Shown here: positions 8,134 through 17,607 of the stretch, piece by piece | Position numbering within the stretch: the first letter of the stretch is position 1 | Layout of the letters: every line of letters begins with the position of its first letter | DNA from: M0108 sp044228695 | GTDB taxonomy: Bacteria; Pseudomonadota; Gammaproteobacteria; Chromatiales; Chromatiaceae | Direction of reading: 5' to 3' | Assembly (NCBI GenBank): GCA_044228695.1 | Contig: JBGAUK010000002.1 | Coordinates: forward strand, 37,854-101,853 | DNA: 64,000 bases | The notes under the pieces: model-generated | Seen by the model: the letters and a program-made list of their open reading frames with translations, nothing else | What the model was told of the DNA's origin: nothing | Databases searched by the model: none | Program-made: the position numbers and the translations under genes

Positions 8134-8490
8134 TTACTTGGAGGGAGCGGCGGGGGCAACCGGGGGCGCGGGCGGAGCATAAGGCGCGCCATAGGGGGCA
8201 CCGTAAGGGGCATAACCGTAAGGGGCGCCATAACCATAGGGGGCGTAGCCATAGCCATAGTTATCATAGTAACGGTTGTAACCACGGCCATAACCACGGC
8301 CGCTGCCACCGCCGCTCATGTTCATGCTGAAGTCGCCGTAGCCACTGCCATCGCCAAACATGTCGTTCATCATATTGTTGTTGCCGTAGCCGGGACCACC
8401 GCCCCAAGGACCACCGCCCCAGTAGGCAGCGGCGGATGCGGAAACGCCCAGCAGGGCAGCGATAGCGGCAGCGGTAGCAAGTTTCTTCAT
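8134..8490 (-). CDS. Sulfur globule protein-like secreted Gly/Tyr-rich protein (copy 1)
   Basis: 118 residues: a Sec signal peptide (MKKLATAAAIAALLGVSASA) with likely cleavage before AYWGGG, then Gly/Asn-rich sequence, the segment MMNDMFGDGSGYGDFSMNMS, a RGYGRGY repeat, a Tyr/Gly/Pro-rich tract with repeated YAPYGAPYG units, and an Ala/Pro tail. This composition and the FGDG/NMSGG segment resemble the SgpA/SgpB envelope proteins of sulfur globules in Chromatiaceae. That assignment is by recollection of the family, not by search. A close paralogue sits at 62953-63327 with a similar promoter. GGAGA ribosome binding site upstream. Confidence 0.7.
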   Translation of the reverse strand: MKKLATAAAIAALLGVSASAAAYWGGGPWGGGPGYGNNNMMNDMFGDGSGYGDFSMNMSGGGSGRGYGRGYNRYYDNYGYGYAPYGYGAPYGYAPYGAPYGAPYAPPAPPVAPAAPSK

Positions 8491-8559
8491 CTGTGTTCTC
8501 CGAAGTTGGATCTGGGTTGCTGCAAGGGAAGACGTCTTAGCACGCCGTCCTGGGGAAAT

Positions 8560-8588
8560 AATGTATTAGCATTCGCTAATACTGTCAA
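8560..8588 (-). promoter_or_regulatory. Sigma70-type promoter with palindromic operator, sulfur-globule-like gene 1
   Basis: On the minus strand a perfect -35 box TTGACA (8583-8588) and a -10 like TACATT (8560-8565) are separated by exactly 17 bases. The spacer contains a perfect 7-bp inverted repeat, TATTAGC-ATTC-GCTAATA (8564-8581), well placed to be a regulator operator. The paralogous gene has the same arrangement. Confidence 0.6.
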
Positions 8589-8598
8589 GCTTCTCATC

Positions 8599-9627
8599 TC
8601 AACTCGGGGGCAAAGCCCCCTCCCCGCCCGCTAAGGTATCACCGATGACCGCCAGGGTCAGCCAGGCCTCGCCAACTTCCAGGCCCTTGATCTGGCGATC
8701 CGCGCGGGCGCAATGCCCCATGAGGGCCCGCAACCGGGCGGGAGGCAGGCGACGCAGGGCCGACTTCATGGGGCCTTGGCGATTTTGCCATACGCGTTCG
8801 GCGCTCAGAAAGGCCTCGAGCGCCCGAGGGCCGGAGCGCGCGGCGAAGGCGGCGCGGGTAAGGAGCCGGACCTCGCGGGCCAGAACCCAGAGCACCAGAG
8901 GCTCGGCGGTACCCTCGGCGGCGAGACCGTCGAGGATGCGGTGCATGCGAGCGCGATCCCCCGCTAGGGCGGCGTCGGGGACATCGAACAGATCATAGCG
9001 GGAGCTGTCGGAGATGGCGCGGCTGAGCTGTTCGGCGGTCAGGGGGCCCGCGCCGTGGATCAGGACCAGCTTATCGACCTCCTGGGCGGCGGCGAGCAGA
9101 TTACCCTCCACCCGCTCGGCGAGCATGGCGGCGACCTCGGGATCGGGTCTCAGGCCGCGTTCGCGCAGGCGCTGCCCGATCCACTCCACCAGCCGTTGGC
9201 CTTCCAGGGGCTTGACCTGGAGCAGCACCCCGGCGCGCTCGACCTCCTGAATCCATTTGGCCTGGAGTTCCTGATACTCCAGATTGGGCGCCAGGATCAA
9301 GAGCCGGTTTTCGGGCCGGGGCTGGGCGCAATAGCGGCGCACCGCCTCGCCACCCTCGCGACCTATCTTGCCGGAGGCCAGCCGCAACTCGATGAGTTTG
9401 AGACTGGAAAAGAGGGACAGGGACTGGGCCGCCACCGTGAGCAGACTCCAGTCGAAATGGCCGTCCACCTCCAGGATCTCCCGTTCCGCGAAGCCCAGGG
9501 CGCGCGCCGCTTGGCGGACCAGGCTGGCGGCCTCGCCGAGCTGATAGGGCTCGTCGCCGCAGAGCATGACCACCGGCGGCAGCCCTTGCTTGAGGTGGGT
9601 GGCAAGCTGCGGAAACTGGATGCGCAT
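8599..9627 (-). CDS. holA: DNA polymerase III subunit delta
   Basis: 342 residues matching HolA throughout: N-terminal LPPVVMLCGDEPYQLGEA (AAA+-like domain I), a central LVEWIGQRLRERGLRPDPEVA segment, and the C-terminal helical collar domain. It is part of the clamp-loader complex that places the beta sliding clamp on DNA. Directly downstream of lptE on the minus strand, the conserved leuS-lptE-holA order of gammaproteobacteria. Stop codon spacing to the neighbouring globule gene suggests the operon ends here. Confidence 0.95.
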   Translation of the reverse strand: MRIQFPQLATHLKQGLPPVVMLCGDEPYQLGEAASLVRQAARALGFAEREILEVDGHFDWSLLTVAAQSLSLFSSLKLIELRLASGKIGREGGEAVRRYCAQPRPENRLLILAPNLEYQELQAKWIQEVERAGVLLQVKPLEGQRLVEWIGQRLRERGLRPDPEVAAMLAERVEGNLLAAAQEVDKLVLIHGAGPLTAEQLSRAISDSSRYDLFDVPDAALAGDRARMHRILDGLAAEGTAEPLVLWVLAREVRLLTRAAFAARSGPRALEAFLSAERVWQNRQGPMKSALRRLPPARLRALMGHCARADRQIKGLEVGEAWLTLAVIGDTLAGGEGALPPS

Positions 9628-9645
9628 GGGCCAGTCGGTCCGGGA

Positions 9646-10164
9646 CTAGCTCGCGGGCAGGGCGGCGCGCAGCATCGCCAAGATCTGGGTGGCCGCGTCC
9701 TGGGCCATCTCCGCATAGAGGATCTCCGCCTCCAGTTGCTTGCCCAGCACCTCCACGTCGGCATTCTCGAAGGTACGGGAAATCTCCAGGGCGCGGGGTT
9801 CGACCAGGACCTTGCCCGTGGCATCGCGGGCATCGAAACGCAGTTCCAGAAAGAGTTCGGTGGCGATAATCTTGCCATTGCGATCCAGGGCCCCGACCCG
9901 GGAGCGCCGGGACTCGGACAGGATGCGCACCAGGACCCGGGCGTCCTTGACCGAGGCGGCCTGTGGCACGGCCGAGAGCTGGAACCGCTCCCGCAGGATT
10001 CCCCCTACCAGGGAGTTGCCGGGGGTCTCGACGAAGACCGGGCTGAGATTGGGCGGTATAGCCACCGCGCCCCGCAACTTGAAGCCACAGGCCGTCACCA
10101 GGGACAAGGCCATCAGCAGGGCCACCAGCAACCCCAGGCGCGAATCAACTAGGCCCCTGACCAT
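9646..10164 (-). CDS. lptE: LPS-assembly lipoprotein LptE
   Basis: 172 residues with a lipoprotein signal (LLVALLMALSLVTAC, Cys near residue 26) followed by GFKLRG, the LptE hallmark. LptE plugs the LptD barrel in the outer membrane and helps insert lipopolysaccharide. ATG at 10164 overlaps the leuS stop (TGATG), so translation is coupled; a GTG one codon upstream is also possible. Length and order leuS-lptE-holA are normal. Confidence 0.93.
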   Translation of the reverse strand: MVRGLVDSRLGLLVALLMALSLVTACGFKLRGAVAIPPNLSPVFVETPGNSLVGGILRERFQLSAVPQAASVKDARVLVRILSESRRSRVGALDRNGKIIATELFLELRFDARDATGKVLVEPRALEISRTFENADVEVLGKQLEAEILYAEMAQDAATQILAMLRAALPAS

Positions 10165-12710
10165 CACTGAACCACCAGATTGACTAGCTTATTGGGGACT
10201 AGGATCACCTTTCGTACCTGGGCTTCGCCCAGGAAGCGGCGCACATTCTCGTTCTCCAGGGCGGCCCTCTCCACGGCCTGGCGATCGGCATCAGCGGGCA
10301 CCAGGATCTTGCCGCGCACCTTGCCGTTGACCTGAATCACATATTCCAGGGTGTCCCGCCGCAGGGCCTCCTCGTCCACGACGGGCCAGGGCGCGCGCAG
10401 GATGTCGTCACCCAGGCCCAACTCGCGCCAGAGATGGTGACTCAGATGGGGCGCGATGGGGGCTAGCAGCCGCAGGACGATGCCAAGCCCCTCGCGCATC
10501 ACCGCCATGCCGACCGCGCCCCGGTCGAGTTTCTGGAGGCTGTTGACCATGGTCATGCAGCCCGAGACCACGGTATTGAATTGATGACGTTCGTAATCAA
10601 AGAGGGCCTTCTTGAGGGCGGCATGGATCTCGTGGCGCACCTCCCCGGGCGCCAGGCCATCGCCCACCTCCCGGCCCTCGCGCTGCTCGTCCTGGGCCAG
10701 GGCCCAGACCCGCTTGAGGAAGCGGGAGGCCCCCTCCACCCCCTCGTCGTTCCATTCCAGGGACTGCTCCGGCGGGGAGGTGAACATGGTGTAGAGACGC
10801 ACGGTATCGGCGCCATAGCGATCCGTGAGCACCTGGGGATCGACACCGTTGTTCTTGGATTTGGACATCTTCTCGATGCCCCCGAAGATCACGGGCTGGC
10901 CATCGGCCTGGAGCCGGCCCCTGACCAGACGGCCCCGCTCGTCCCGCTCCACCTCCACATCCGCGGGATTGAACCACTGCTTGCGACCCTCGCCATCCTC
11001 GCGATACCAGGTCTCGGCCACCACCATGCCCTGGGTGAGCAGCTTGGTGAAGGGCTCGTCGCAGTCCACCAGGCCCTCGTCCCGCATCAGCTTGTGGAAG
11101 AAACGGGCATAGAGGAGGTGCAGGACGGCATGCTCGATACCGCCGACATACTGATCGACCGGCAGCCAGTAGCGGGCGCGCTCGTCCAGCATGGCGGTAT
11201 CGCAGTGGGGAGAACAGTAGCGGGCGTAATACCAGGAGGACTCGAAGAAGGTATCGAAGGTATCCGTCTCCCGGGTCTCGCCTCCGCCCAACTCGGAGAA
11301 GGCTGGCATCTTCTTGAGGGGTGAGCCCGAGCCATCGACGATGACGTCCTCCGGCAATCGCACCGGCAAGTGGGTCTCGGCGCGCACCTGGCCATCCGCC
11401 CCATGGATCACCGGCAGGGGGCAGCCCCAGTAGCGTTGCCGGGAGACGCCCCAGTCGCGCAGGCGGAAGTTGACGCGACGACCGCCCCGGCCCCGCTCCT
11501 CCAGCCAGGCGGCGATGGCGGTGCAGGCCTGGGCAGAGTCGAGTCCATCGAAGGGGCCCGAATCGCACAGCACCCCCTTCTCGGTGTAGGCCCCGGCCTC
11601 GATACCACAGGGCGAGCCATCAGCGGCGAAGATGACCTGCCGGCGGGGGATACCGTATTTCGCGGCGAACTCCCAGTCGCGCTGGTCATGGGCTGGGACG
11701 GCCATGACGGCCCCGGTGCCGTAGCCCATGAGGACAAAGTTGGCGGCGAAGATGGGCACGGGGGCCCCGGTGATAGGGTGCAGGGCATCCAGGCCGAGGG
11801 CATGGCCCTTCTTTTCCATGGTCTCGATCTCGGCCTCGGAGACGCCACCTTGCCGGCATTCCTCGATGAAGGCCGCCAGACCGGGATCGGTCGCCGCCGC
11901 CCGCCGCGCCAGGGGGTGTTCGGCGGCGACGGCGACATAGGTCACGCCCATGAGGGTATCCGGACGGGTGGTATAGATGCCGAGTTTCTCATCCGAACCG
12001 GCGATTCCGAAGTCCATGTGGACGCCCTCGGAGCGGCCGATCCAGTTGCGCTGCATGGCCCGTACCTGGTCCGGCCAGCCGTCGAGGCCGTCGAGAGCGT
12101 CCAGCAGTTCCTGGGCATAGGCGGTGATGCGCACGAACCACTGCTCGATCTCGCGCTTCTCCACCGGGGCGCCCGAGCGCCAGCCCTTGCCGTCGATGAC
12201 CTGCTCGTTGGCCAGGACGGTCCGGTCCACCGGGTCCCAGTTCACCATGGACTTGGCGCGATAGGCCAGGCCCTTGTCCATGAGGCGCCCGAACAGCCAC
12301 TGTTCCCAGCGGTAGTAATCCGGGTCGCAGGTCGCCAGTTCCCGGTCCCAGTCATAGCCAAAGCCCAGGCTCTTGAGCTGGGCCTTCATGTAGGCGATGT
12401 TGGACTTGGTCCATTGGGAGGGCGGGATGCCGTGCTGGATGGCGGCGTTTTCCGCCGGCAGCCCAAAGGCGTCCCAGCCCATGGGCTGCAGGACGTTCTT
12501 GCCGAGCATACGCTGATAGCGGGCGATGACGTCGCCGATGGTGTAGTTGCGCACATGGCCCATGTGCAGCTTCCCGGAGGGATAGGGGAACATGGCCAGG
12601 CAATAGAACTTCTCGCGGCTGGGGTCTTCCACGGCCTTGAAGGATTGGGCTTGTTCCCAGTAGGTCTGGGCCGCCGCCTCGATGGCGCGCGGGTCGTATT
12701 CTTGTCGCAT
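10164..12710 (-). CDS. leuS: Leucyl-tRNA synthetase
   Basis: 848 residues, the usual bacterial length. Class I signatures are intact: the HIGH-type motif in PSGKLHMGHVRNY near residue 45 and KMSKSKNN near residue 615. The CP1 editing domain is present, including TTRPDTLMGVTYVAVAAEHP, used to hydrolyse mischarged tRNA-Leu. First gene of the leuS-lptE-holA operon. Confidence 0.98.
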   Translation of the reverse strand: MRQEYDPRAIEAAAQTYWEQAQSFKAVEDPSREKFYCLAMFPYPSGKLHMGHVRNYTIGDVIARYQRMLGKNVLQPMGWDAFGLPAENAAIQHGIPPSQWTKSNIAYMKAQLKSLGFGYDWDRELATCDPDYYRWEQWLFGRLMDKGLAYRAKSMVNWDPVDRTVLANEQVIDGKGWRSGAPVEKREIEQWFVRITAYAQELLDALDGLDGWPDQVRAMQRNWIGRSEGVHMDFGIAGSDEKLGIYTTRPDTLMGVTYVAVAAEHPLARRAAATDPGLAAFIEECRQGGVSEAEIETMEKKGHALGLDALHPITGAPVPIFAANFVLMGYGTGAVMAVPAHDQRDWEFAAKYGIPRRQVIFAADGSPCGIEAGAYTEKGVLCDSGPFDGLDSAQACTAIAAWLEERGRGGRRVNFRLRDWGVSRQRYWGCPLPVIHGADGQVRAETHLPVRLPEDVIVDGSGSPLKKMPAFSELGGGETRETDTFDTFFESSWYYARYCSPHCDTAMLDERARYWLPVDQYVGGIEHAVLHLLYARFFHKLMRDEGLVDCDEPFTKLLTQGMVVAETWYREDGEGRKQWFNPADVEVERDERGRLVRGRLQADGQPVIFGGIEKMSKSKNNGVDPQVLTDRYGADTVRLYTMFTSPPEQSLEWNDEGVEGASRFLKRVWALAQDEQREGREVGDGLAPGEVRHEIHAALKKALFDYERHQFNTVVSGCMTMVNSLQKLDRGAVGMAVMREGLGIVLRLLAPIAPHLSHHLWRELGLGDDILRAPWPVVDEEALRRDTLEYVIQVNGKVRGKILVPADADRQAVERAALENENVRRFLGEAQVRKVILVPNKLVNLVVQ

Positions 12711-12740
12711 GGGTCGGCTTGGCTTAGGGGCGTGGGAAAA

Positions 12741-13799
12741 TCAGGATGCCGCGCGGCGGCGGCGGACGGCCTCGGCGAGTTCTTCCAGCAGGGGTTGTGT
12801 GTCATCCCAGCCGATGCAAGCATCGGTAATGCTCTGACCATAGGTCAATTCGGTATCGGGGTGCCAGTCCTGGCGGCCCCCGATCAGATGGCTCTCGATC
12901 ATGGCGCCCATGATGCGGCGATCGCCCCGGGCGACCTGGCCGGCGACGTCCCGGCCCACGTCCACCTGCTTTTGAGGCTTCTTGCGGCTGTTGGCGTGGC
13001 TGAAGTCGATCATGAGGCGCGGGCGCAGCCCGGCGTCTTCCATCTCGTCCGCCGCCATGTTGACGCTCTCGGTGTCGTAATTCGGCCGGGCACCCCCGCG
13101 CAGAATAACGTGGGTATCCGGGTTGCCGGCGGTGGCGAAGATGGCGGAGCGGCCTTCCTTGGTAACCGACAGGAAATGATGGGGATGAGCCGCCGCGTGC
13201 ATGGCATCCAGGGCGATGCGCAGGCTGCCGCTGGTGGCGTTCTTGAAGCCCACGGGACAGGACAATCCCGACGACAGCTCGCGATGGCCCTGGCTCTCGG
13301 TGGTGCGGGCACCGATGGCCCCCCAACTGATGAGGTCGGCGATGTACTGGGGGCTGATGAGGTCGAGGAACTCGGTCCCCGCCGGGACGCCCAGGCCATT
13401 GATGTCCACTAGGAGGGAGCGGGCCAGTTTGAGGCCCTCGTTGATCTCGAAACTACCATCCAGGTGGGGGTCGTTGATGAGACCCTTCCAGCCCACCGTG
13501 GTACGCGGCTTCTCGAAATAAACGCGCATGACAATCAGCAGCTCTTTATTGAGGCGCTCACGGACCGGCAGGAGTCGCTCGGCGTAATCCCGGGCCGCGT
13601 TGACGTCATGCACCGAGCAGGGCCCCACCACCACCAGCAGGCGGTCGTCCTCGTCGTGGAGAATGTCGCGGATGGCGCGCCGGGTATGGTGGACGGTGGC
13701 CGAGATGGTGTCCGTCAGGGGGTAGAGCCGGATCAGATCCTCCGGCGAAATCAACTGCTTCATGGCGCGGATGCGTAGATCGTCGGTCTCGTAGCGCAT
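12741..13799 (-). CDS. 3-deoxy-7-phosphoheptulonate synthase, class I (AroG type)
   Basis: 352 residues. Condenses phosphoenolpyruvate and erythrose 4-phosphate in the first step of the shikimate pathway. Family motifs are clear: VVGPCSVHD near residue 60, KPRTTVGWKG, GARTTESQGHRELSSG, and the metal/substrate region MIDFSHANSRK. It is the AroF/AroG/AroH type, normally feedback-inhibited by an aromatic amino acid; which one cannot be told from the sequence. It lies upstream of leuS on the same strand with a 30-base gap. Confidence 0.95.
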   Translation of the reverse strand: MRYETDDLRIRAMKQLISPEDLIRLYPLTDTISATVHHTRRAIRDILHDEDDRLLVVVGPCSVHDVNAARDYAERLLPVRERLNKELLIVMRVYFEKPRTTVGWKGLINDPHLDGSFEINEGLKLARSLLVDINGLGVPAGTEFLDLISPQYIADLISWGAIGARTTESQGHRELSSGLSCPVGFKNATSGSLRIALDAMHAAAHPHHFLSVTKEGRSAIFATAGNPDTHVILRGGARPNYDTESVNMAADEMEDAGLRPRLMIDFSHANSRKKPQKQVDVGRDVAGQVARGDRRIMGAMIESHLIGGRQDWHPDTELTYGQSITDACIGWDDTQPLLEELAEAVRRRRAAS

Positions 13800-14014
13800 G
13801 GGGGGTCTCGTCTAACAGCGGGGGCGGGGCACTGGCGGCGAGGGCCAGGGTCACGGTTCATTCCAGGTGCCAAGGGCGCTATCTTACGCTGTAATAAGTG
13901 GAGCGGAAAAACCCTTTGGCCAGCGGCGGGGGGGCGCGGCCGGCCCGGGGTGGCCGCGCTGGCCCCAAGGGTCGGCTCGATCAGGCCAAGGTGACCGCCC
14001 GCCAACCGGAACCG

Positions 14015-16657
14015 ATGGTACAATCCGGACCCTTTACTCAACCCTCATTGCTGGTCTTGTCCCTACCCGTGACCCTCCGACGCGATCATCCGAAACCGCG
14101 CCCGACCAGCAAGCCGACGGCGGCGATCCCGGCACCCAGCCCGGCAGGGGCCCAGGCGGAGCTAGCCGCTGGCCAGTTTCGCAAGGCCATCGACACCTTC
14201 AAGGCTCTGTCCCGCGCCGAGCCCCCCGCCGTCTGGCAGTCGGGACTGGCCGCCGCCTATCGCGGCCGCGCCCTGGAACTGGAGGCCAAGGGCATGGGCA
14301 AGGAGGCCCTGACCATCTGGGAGAACCGGGCCCAGGCCTGCCCCGGTCTGGCGCCGGATCCCCGCCACCTGGCCCTGCTGCTCCGCCTTGGTCGTGTCGC
14401 CCCCGCCCTGGAGGCCTATCGCCACCTGGTGGCCGCCGGCGAATCACCGGCCCTCAACGAGACCCGGGCCCGCTTCGCCGTTCTCTTCCTGGTCGAGGAT
14501 CTCCCGGCGATTCTGGCGCAAGACCCGGACTTTGCGGCCGATCCCCTGGTGCGCGACACCCCCGCCGCCCGGGCGGCCCTGGCGGCCTATTGCGCCGGCG
14601 ATGACGCCCAGGTCGCGGACCAACTCAAGGCCATTCCCTTCCGCTCGCCTTACCGGGACCTGGCGACCCTGCTCAAGGTCCTGACCGGGCCCGGGGAGGA
14701 GCGGGCGACCCGCGACAAACTACTGGAGCGGGTCCCCGCCGATTCGCCCTTTGCGTCCCTGGCCAGGGCCATCCGCCTGGCCCAACTCCCGGACGAGGAT
14801 CTCTACCCGGCCCTGGGCGAGGCCAGCGAGGCGGCGCGGGACTTCGTCATGACCCTGCGCGGCTGGCCGGAGCGCCGTCGCCAGATCTGGCGGGAGCTGC
14901 GGCGACTCGGGGATCACCCCAACATCAGCCAATGGTTAACCCTGTTGCGGCGCTATCGGGCCCTCCTCGGCGAGCCCTGGCTCCGCCATCGGGTCCGGGC
15001 CCTGGTCATGGCGGAGTTTCCCCGCAAGGTACCCGCCCCCGTGCTGGCGGAACTGGGGCCCTTTGATACCGCCACGGGCATGGCCCTTATCGGGGAGAAA
15101 CATAGCCCGCCCGGCACCACCCACCGGCTATGGATGGATGCCATCGACACCCTCTGCCCCGAGGATCGGGCGCCGGCACCGGGGAGCCCGGATGCCTTGC
15201 GCCTGGCCCTGATCCATCGCCGCCTGGGGCGGGAGCTCGACCGGATCAAGGGCCCCCGGCGTAACAGGGTTGAACAGGGGCTGCTCGCCAGCCTGGATCT
15301 GGACCCGGACCATCTGCCGGGGTACCTGCACCTCATCGGCCAATACCGTAAGACGCGACGCCTCCAGCACGCCCGCCCCATCATGGACCAGGCCCTGCGG
15401 CGCTGGCCGGAGGACCCCGAGGTTCTCAACGAGGCCCTGGATCTCGCCCTCGCCAGCGACGCCTTCAAAAAGGCCGCGGGGCTGGCCAAGCGCATCCTCG
15501 ACCGGGATCCCATCAACCGGCGCGCCCGCCAGAGTCTCTTCACGGCCCACCTGGCCCATGCCCGCAAGCAAATCAACAAGTCCCGCTTCGACCTGGCTCA
15601 CAAGGAGCTGGAGCAGGCCACTGGCTGGGCGGAAGGCGCCGCCAGTCTGGCCCGGGTGGAACTCCTGCGCGGCATCATGGCCTGGCTCCACGGCACCCTG
15701 GACCAGGCGGCCATGCGCCAGGCCTGCGCGGCCCTCGGCGGGGGTCTCACCGGCCGCCTCGCCCTGGCCCTGGAGGCGGAACAACTGCGTTTTTCCCCGC
15801 AAACCCTGCTCAAAGCGGCGGGCCTGCTGCCCCTGCCACCGCCGGATCGGGACGACCTCCTGGCCTATTGCCGCCTGCTGCGCGCCCAGGTGGAGCAGGA
15901 GGGCTTCAAGCCCCGCATGGCTTGGGAGCCCTTCCAGGCCAGTCTGCGCAAGGCGGCCGGACTGCCGCTGGAGGTGGGGGATTTCGAGACCGTCTGCGAG
16001 ACGCTGCGCCTGGTCGGCCTGACGCAACTGCGCCTGGATTTCGCCAAGGCCGCTCTCAAGCGCTGGCCCGCCAAGCCCCTCTTCGTCTTTCATCAGTACG
16101 AGGCCAAGGAGGCCCTGGGCCATCGGGATCAGGGTCGCTGGCTGTTTCGCCACCCCTTGTACGACGCCCTGGACCAGGCGCGGGCCGAGGGGGACCAGCG
16201 CACCGCTCATCGCATCGGGGAGATGCTGGGCCTGGGACACCTGAAGGTCGAGGATGACTTCGACGAATACGATGACTTCGATGACGAGGATGACGAGGAT
16301 GACTTGGGTTTGGGTGGCGGCGATACCTCCCTGCCGGCGGGGTTGGCCGACCTGGATCCCAGCTTCTTCATCGATTTGCTCAAGAAATTCATGGGACCGG
16401 AATTCAAGGAAATGGAGAGGACTTTTGGCAAGGACGTCCTCGGCGGCATCCGCAAGATGGTCGCCAGCGGCGAGATGCCCGACCTGCCGCCGGATTTGAT
16501 CGAATTTCTGATTCAGCAGCCTACCCAGCCGCCAAAATCCCCGTCCCCGCCGCCCCCCAAGCCCCCGGCCCGGCCCAAGCCGGCGCCGCGCGGGGGGCGC
16601 CGGCCCGGTCCGGGGTCGGACGACGATAATCCCGGCGGCCAACTGGACCTCCTCTAA
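14015..16657 (+). CDS. Large TPR-rich protein heading an Hsp70 operon
   Basis: About 880 residues, unrecognised as a named family. The first 700 residues are helical and TPR-like (for example AELAAGQFRKAIDTFKALSR and DLALASDAFKKAAGLAKRIL), with very high Ala, Leu and Arg. Around residues 747-765 is an almost pure Asp/Glu stretch, then a short domain (FFIDLLKKFMGPEFKEMERT) and a Pro-rich tail. The gene ends one base before the J-like gene and heads a run of J-like, GrpE-like and Hsp70 genes, suggesting a client- or cofactor-binding scaffold for that chaperone. The start is uncertain: ATG 14015, GTG 14066 and GTG 13898 are all in frame with weak ribosome sites. Confidence 0.75.
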   Translation: MVQSGPFTQPSLLVLSLPVTLRRDHPKPRPTSKPTAAIPAPSPAGAQAELAAGQFRKAIDTFKALSRAEPPAVWQSGLAAAYRGRALELEAKGMGKEALTIWENRAQACPGLAPDPRHLALLLRLGRVAPALEAYRHLVAAGESPALNETRARFAVLFLVEDLPAILAQDPDFAADPLVRDTPAARAALAAYCAGDDAQVADQLKAIPFRSPYRDLATLLKVLTGPGEERATRDKLLERVPADSPFASLARAIRLAQLPDEDLYPALGEASEAARDFVMTLRGWPERRRQIWRELRRLGDHPNISQWLTLLRRYRALLGEPWLRHRVRALVMAEFPRKVPAPVLAELGPFDTATGMALIGEKHSPPGTTHRLWMDAIDTLCPEDRAPAPGSPDALRLALIHRRLGRELDRIKGPRRNRVEQGLLASLDLDPDHLPGYLHLIGQYRKTRRLQHARPIMDQALRRWPEDPEVLNEALDLALASDAFKKAAGLAKRILDRDPINRRARQSLFTAHLAHARKQINKSRFDLAHKELEQATGWAEGAASLARVELLRGIMAWLHGTLDQAAMRQACAALGGGLTGRLALALEAEQLRFSPQTLLKAAGLLPLPPPDRDDLLAYCRLLRAQVEQEGFKPRMAWEPFQASLRKAAGLPLEVGDFETVCETLRLVGLTQLRLDFAKAALKRWPAKPLFVFHQYEAKEALGHRDQGRWLFRHPLYDALDQARAEGDQRTAHRIGEMLGLGHLKVEDDFDEYDDFDDEDDEDDLGLGGGDTSLPAGLADLDPSFFIDLLKKFMGPEFKEMERTFGKDVLGGIRKMVASGEMPDLPPDLIEFLIQQPTQPPKSPSPPPPKPPARPKPAPRGGRRPGPGSDDDNPGGQLDLL

Positions 16658-16954
16658 ATGCGCGATCCCTACCTGACCCTCGGCATCCCCCTGGACGCCA
16701 CCGACGAGGCCGTGCATGCCGCCTACCTGGCGGCCATCAAGGCCTGTCCCCCGGAACGCGACCCGCGCCGCTTCGCCGCGGTGCGCCAGGCCTACGAGAC
16801 CCTCCGCACCCAGCGCGACCGCCTCGCCTGGGAGCTCTTCGACATCAGCCTGCCCCACCCCCAGGATGTCCTGGACCGCGCCGCGCCCGCCGGGGAGCCC
16901 GGCCGGCCGACCCTGGCCCAGTTCCAGGCCCTGCTCCGGGAGGAGGCGCCATGA
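16658..16954 (+). CDS. J-domain-like protein lacking the HPD motif
   Basis: 98 residues. The N-terminal 60 residues have the J-domain pattern: DPYLTLGI (helix I), a helix II around DEAVHAAYLAAIKA, and a helix III RRFAAVRQAYETL. The loop between helices II and III, which in DnaJ carries His-Pro-Asp needed to stimulate Hsp70 ATPase, here reads CPPERDP. Thus it likely binds or positions the Hsp70 without canonical activation, or uses another loop chemistry. ATG follows the stop of the TPR gene directly; its stop overlaps the GrpE-like start (ATGA). Confidence 0.75.
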   Translation: MRDPYLTLGIPLDATDEAVHAAYLAAIKACPPERDPRRFAAVRQAYETLRTQRDRLAWELFDISLPHPQDVLDRAAPAGEPGRPTLAQFQALLREEAP

Positions 16955-17607
16955 AGGCCCAGGATCAAGCCCTGCTGGAGCGCCTGGCCGCCTACCTGGA
17001 ACGGGAACCCGCAGCCGGCGAGGCGACCCCGCCGGAGGGCGAGGCCCCGGACCTCTTCACCCTGCTGGCGGAACTCGCGGCCCTGCGCAACGAGGTCAAG
17101 CTGGAATCACGCCAGGTCAAATCCGCCCTGGACCAGTTCGGCGACCTCTTCGATACCCTGCGCGACGCCTACCGACGCCTCCAGGAGGACCTGGACCGCC
17201 AACGCGACCGCGCCGCCGCCGAGCGCCGCGAGGCCGAGCAGCCCCTGCTGCTGGACCTCCTGGACCTGCGCGACCGGCTCCAGGCCGGCCAGGAACAGGC
17301 CGAGCGCTACCGGCCGGGCTGGCTGGCCCGCCGGGGCGGCGCCGACCGCTTCGTCGCCGGCATGGCCGACGGCATGGCCATGAACCTCCGCCACCTGGAC
17401 GAGCTCCTGGCGGGCCGGGGCGTGGTGGCCATCGCGACCCTGGGCCAGGCCTTCGACCCCCACGCCATGCGGGCCGTGGATACCGCCCATCACCCCGACC
17501 GCCCCGCCAGCCTCGTCGTCGGCGTGGCGCGCGCCGGTTTCCTCCGCGACGGCCGGGTCCTGCGCCCGGCCGATGTCATCGTCAACAAGAAGGATTACGA
17601 CTCGTGA
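16951..17607 (+). CDS. GrpE-like nucleotide exchange factor
   Basis: 218 residues. The N-terminal half is a long coiled coil rich in Leu, Glu and Arg; the C-terminal 50 residues have the GrpE beta-wing pattern, ending GRVLRPADVIVNK as in canonical GrpE (GRVLRPAxVxV). It would release ADP from its partner Hsp70. It overlaps the J-like gene at its start and the Hsp70 gene at its end (GTGA), so the set is translated as a unit. It is diverged from housekeeping GrpE in the middle, consistent with a dedicated second system. Confidence 0.85.
   Translation: MKAQDQALLERLAAYLEREPAAGEATPPEGEAPDLFTLLAELAALRNEVKLESRQVKSALDQFGDLFDTLRDAYRRLQEDLDRQRDRAAAERREAEQPLLLDLLDLRDRLQAGQEQAERYRPGWLARRGGADRFVAGMADGMAMNLRHLDELLAGRGVVAIATLGQAFDPHAMRAVDTAHHPDRPASLVVGVARAGFLRDGRVLRPADVIVNKKDYDS

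Noticed and set aside
11370..13412. 680-codon open frame on the plus strand
   Set aside because: It lies antisense to leuS and the DAHP synthase gene, both certain; long antisense frames are normal in GC-rich DNA.
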